This document shows, one piece after another, positions 62,214 through 64,000 of a stretch of 64,000 nt of DNA. The notes beneath the pieces were generated by a model. It made no database searches and was not told where the DNA came from. It saw nothing but the letters and a program-made list of their open reading frames with translations. Where the stretch lies: NCBI RefSeq assembly GCF_000024545.1, contig NC_013947.1, forward strand, positions 4,278,001 to 4,342,000, given 5' to 3'. Both the position numbers and the translations under genes were made by a program. Source of the DNA: Stackebrandtia nassauensis DSM 44728. Lineage in GTDB: Bacteria; Actinomycetota; Actinomycetes; Mycobacteriales; Micromonosporaceae. The first letter of the stretch is position 1; every line of letters starts with the position of its first letter.

Positions 62214-63422
62214 GTGCCGCACGAACGTGTCCTCATCTCCGGTGCCGGAATCGCCGGTATCACCCTCGCCCACTGGCTGCACCACCACGGCTTCTCCCCC
62301 ACCGTCGTCGAACGCGCCCCCGCCCCACGCGCGGGCGGTTACAAGGTCGACATTCGCGGAGCGGCCCTGTCCGTCGTCGAACGCATGGGCCTCACCGACG
62401 CCATCCGCGCGGCCTGCACCGACATCCAGGGCGGCTCGGTCGTCACCGCCTCCGGCAAACGCGTCGCCAGCATGGACGGCGACTCCTTCGGCGGCCGCGA
62501 ACACGAGGACAGCGAACTGCCCCGTGGCGAACTGGGCCGTCTCCTCTACGAGGCCACCGAGAAGAAGGCCGACTTCCGTTTCGGTGACTCGATCACCGCC
62601 CTCGACCAGACCGGCGACGACGTCGAGGTCACCTTCGCCAGCGGCACCACCGAACGCTTCGACCTGGTCGTGGGCGCCGACGGACTCCACTCCGCGACCC
62701 GCGCGCTCGCCTTCGGCCCGGAGGACCAGTACGTCCGCGACCTGGGCTACTACGTATCGGTGTACACCGTCCCCAACCACCTCAACCTCGACCGCGAGGA
62801 ACTGACCTACGTGGGCCCGGGCCGCACCGCCCTCATGTACAGCACCGCCGGTGACCCCAACGCCCGCGCGATGTTCCTGTGGTCCTCCCCGTCCCTCGAA
62901 TACGACCGCGGCGACGCCAACGCGCAACGCGAACTGTTGCGAAGCGCCTACGCCGACGAGGGCTGGGAAGTCCCCACGCTCCTGGAAGCCGCCGAAACCA
63001 CTCCCGACTTCTACTTCGACACCCTCAGCCAGGTCCACATGGACCACTGGTTCACCGGAAAGGTCGCACTCGTCGGCGACGCGGCCCACTGCGCCTCAGC
63101 GGCGTCGGGCCAGGGAACCAGCCTGGCGCTCGTCGGCGGCTACGTCCTGGCGGGAGAACTCTCACGCGCCAAGGACCCCACCGCGGCCTTCGCGGCCTAC
63201 GAACAACGCATGCGGGGCTTCGCCGAAACCAACCAGGCCCTCGGCCCGGCCAACATCAAACGCATGGTGTTGCGCGGCAAGGGCCAGATCCGGGTCGCGA
63301 TGACGATGCTCGCGCTGATGTCACGCATGCCGGGCAAGGAGCGCATGATGGCCCGCGTCGCGGCCACCATCCACAAGGCAGCCACGGCGATCGACCTGCC
63401 CGACTACGAAGCGGCCGACTAG
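62214..63422 (+). CDS. FAD-dependent monooxygenase (TetX/PHBH-like)
   Basis: 402 aa. FAD-binding GxGxxG (LISGAGIAGITLAHWLHHHG) at the N-terminus, the ERAP motif after it, DLVVGADGLHSATR (the DG motif), and GKVALVGDAAHCASAASGQGTSLAL for FAD ribityl contact. This is a class A flavoprotein monooxygenase of the PHBH/TetX type, able to hydroxylate aromatics or modify antibiotics. GTG 62214 has CGGAG upstream. A CCATTGCCC direct repeat (12-bp period) lies upstream at 62168-62188. It is outside the biosynthetic operon and is separated by the carbonic anhydrase gene, so a tailoring role is possible but unproven. Confidence 0.9.
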   Translation: MPHERVLISGAGIAGITLAHWLHHHGFSPTVVERAPAPRAGGYKVDIRGAALSVVERMGLTDAIRAACTDIQGGSVVTASGKRVASMDGDSFGGREHEDSELPRGELGRLLYEATEKKADFRFGDSITALDQTGDDVEVTFASGTTERFDLVVGADGLHSATRALAFGPEDQYVRDLGYYVSVYTVPNHLNLDREELTYVGPGRTALMYSTAGDPNARAMFLWSSPSLEYDRGDANAQRELLRSAYADEGWEVPTLLEAAETTPDFYFDTLSQVHMDHWFTGKVALVGDAAHCASAASGQGTSLALVGGYVLAGELSRAKDPTAAFAAYEQRMRGFAETNQALGPANIKRMVLRGKGQIRVAMTMLALMSRMPGKERMMARVAATIHKAATAIDLPDYEAAD

Positions 63423-63532
63423 AGCTGTCGCGGGCGGTCACGCCGCTGTCAGCCCGGCGCGCGTCGGCCCGGTTGCTCGGCCTAACGGCCCCGCTCCCGC
63501 AGCTCAGCCGAAGGGGCGACGCGGAGCCGCGC

Positions 63533-64000
63533 CTATTGCTGTCCCGCTTCCCTCAACGCGGCTGACAGCTCGTGTACTCGGCTCAGTGCTGGGTACAGCT
63601 CGCGGTAGATGCGGTAGCGGCGGTTGTAGTCGCGATGGTGGTCGGGGTTGGGTTCGATGCGTTCGGCGATGCTGAACCGGGCGCGGGCGGTCGCGGTGAG
63701 ATCGTCGATGAGCCCGACCCCGGCCGCCGCCACCAACGCTGTGCCCACGGGTGCGCCCATGCAGTGGTCCGGCAGCTCCACCGGCAGGCCGGTGACGTCG
63801 GCTTTGATCCGGTTCCAGGTGTGACCTTGGGCACCGCCGCCGACGATGCGCAGCGTGTCGGGGCGGATTCCGGCTCGCGCCAGCTGTTCCAGATTGTGGG
63901 CCAGCCCGTAGGCGGTGCCCTCCAGGATCGCTCGGACGAGGTCGGCGCGGGTGCTGGCCATGGACAGGCCGACGACGGCGCCGCGCGCTTGCGGGTCCCA
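63533..64000 (-). CDS. FGGY-family carbohydrate kinase, C-terminal part
   Basis: The last 155 residues of a sugar kinase; the 5' part is beyond the right edge. Visible are ILEGTAYGLAHNLEQL, RIVGGGAQGHTWNRIKADVTGLPVELPDHCMGAPVGTALVAAAGVGLI, the FGGY_C ATP-binding signature of xylulokinase/gluconokinase-type enzymes. Which sugar is used cannot be read from this part. It is convergent with the monooxygenase gene; the 110-bp gap shows no clear terminator. Confidence 0.92.
   Translation of the reverse strand, partial: WDPQARGAVVGLSMASTRADLVRAILEGTAYGLAHNLEQLARAGIRPDTLRIVGGGAQGHTWNRIKADVTGLPVELPDHCMGAPVGTALVAAAGVGLIDDLTATARARFSIAERIEPNPDHHRDYNRRYRIYRELYPALSRVHELSAALREAGQQ

Noticed and set aside
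62214-63422. The FAD monooxygenase as a tailoring enzyme of the cluster
   Set aside because: It lies beyond the terminator-like hairpin and an oppositely oriented carbonic anhydrase gene, with its own start region; no sequence evidence ties it to the cluster.
1-64000. tRNA, rRNA, insertion sequence or phage integration features
   Set aside because: No tRNA-like cloverleaf, rRNA segment, transposase or integrase motif, or long terminal repeats were seen by eye in the window.

Overview
The window is high-GC DNA from a filamentous-type actinomycete. The evidence is strong third-position G/C bias, many GTG starts, some TTG starts, a meso-DAP-adding MurE, SARP-type and other actinobacterial regulators, and a thiol oxidoreductase of the mycothiol-dependent nitroreductase type. 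Gene content resembles Glycomycetales/Micromonosporales-like genomes, but that placement is an inference. No rRNA, tRNA, CRISPR array or insertion sequence was seen.

Layout. (1) 1-7.3 kb, minus strand: translationally coupled peptidoglycan/division genes murE-murF-mraY-murD-ftsW-murG, with murG running off the left edge. (2) 7.6-14 kb: a SARP-type regulator; a secreted M15-like cell-wall metallopeptidase preceded by a probable cyclic-di-AMP (ydaO/yuaA) riboswitch; an L,D-transpeptidase; and a two-component system. (3) 14-19.2 kb: small membrane proteins, an acyltransferase, an alpha/beta hydrolase, a secreted beta-propeller-like protein and a RibD-type reductase. (4) 19.3-25.6 kb: a four-gene operon herA-sbcD-sbcC-nurA, the bacterial version of the archaeal HerA/NurA/Mre11/Rad50 end-resection set. 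(5) 25.6-44 kb: accessory and stress genes, including a 2H phosphoesterase, an autoregulated HTH/Clp-N pair, a sulfatase, transporters with their regulators, PfpI/MarR, AlkZ-like, C39-like/MerR, a beta-lactamase-like protein, a GlxA-type regulator, a quinone reductase, a DsbA-like protein, TetR/NmrA/DUF4386 and a GH18 chitinase. Several have clear palindromic operators. (6) 44.6-61.2 kb, plus strand: a compact biosynthetic operon encoding an NRPS (A-T-C-A-T), a PKS (KS-AT-ACP), MbtH, a type II thioesterase, an acyl-CoA-dehydrogenase-like flavoenzyme, a LanB-type N-terminal domain protein with no recognisable elimination domain, and a two-subunit ABC exporter with one consensus ATP site. (7) 61.3-64 kb: a Tat-exported beta-carbonic anhydrase, a FAD monooxygenase and the C-terminus of a FGGY kinase.

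The most interesting unit is the 44.6-61.2 kb cluster. It predicts a small dipeptide-plus-one-malonate scaffold, released by an external enzyme, oxidised by a dedicated ACAD-like protein and possibly acted on by an aminoacyl-tRNA-dependent LanB/PEARL-like protein before export. I do not recognise a characterised cluster with this combination. The HerA-NurA-SbcCD operon and the riboswitch-controlled peptidase are the next most notable. All functional statements rest on reading motifs and gene order; no database search was possible.
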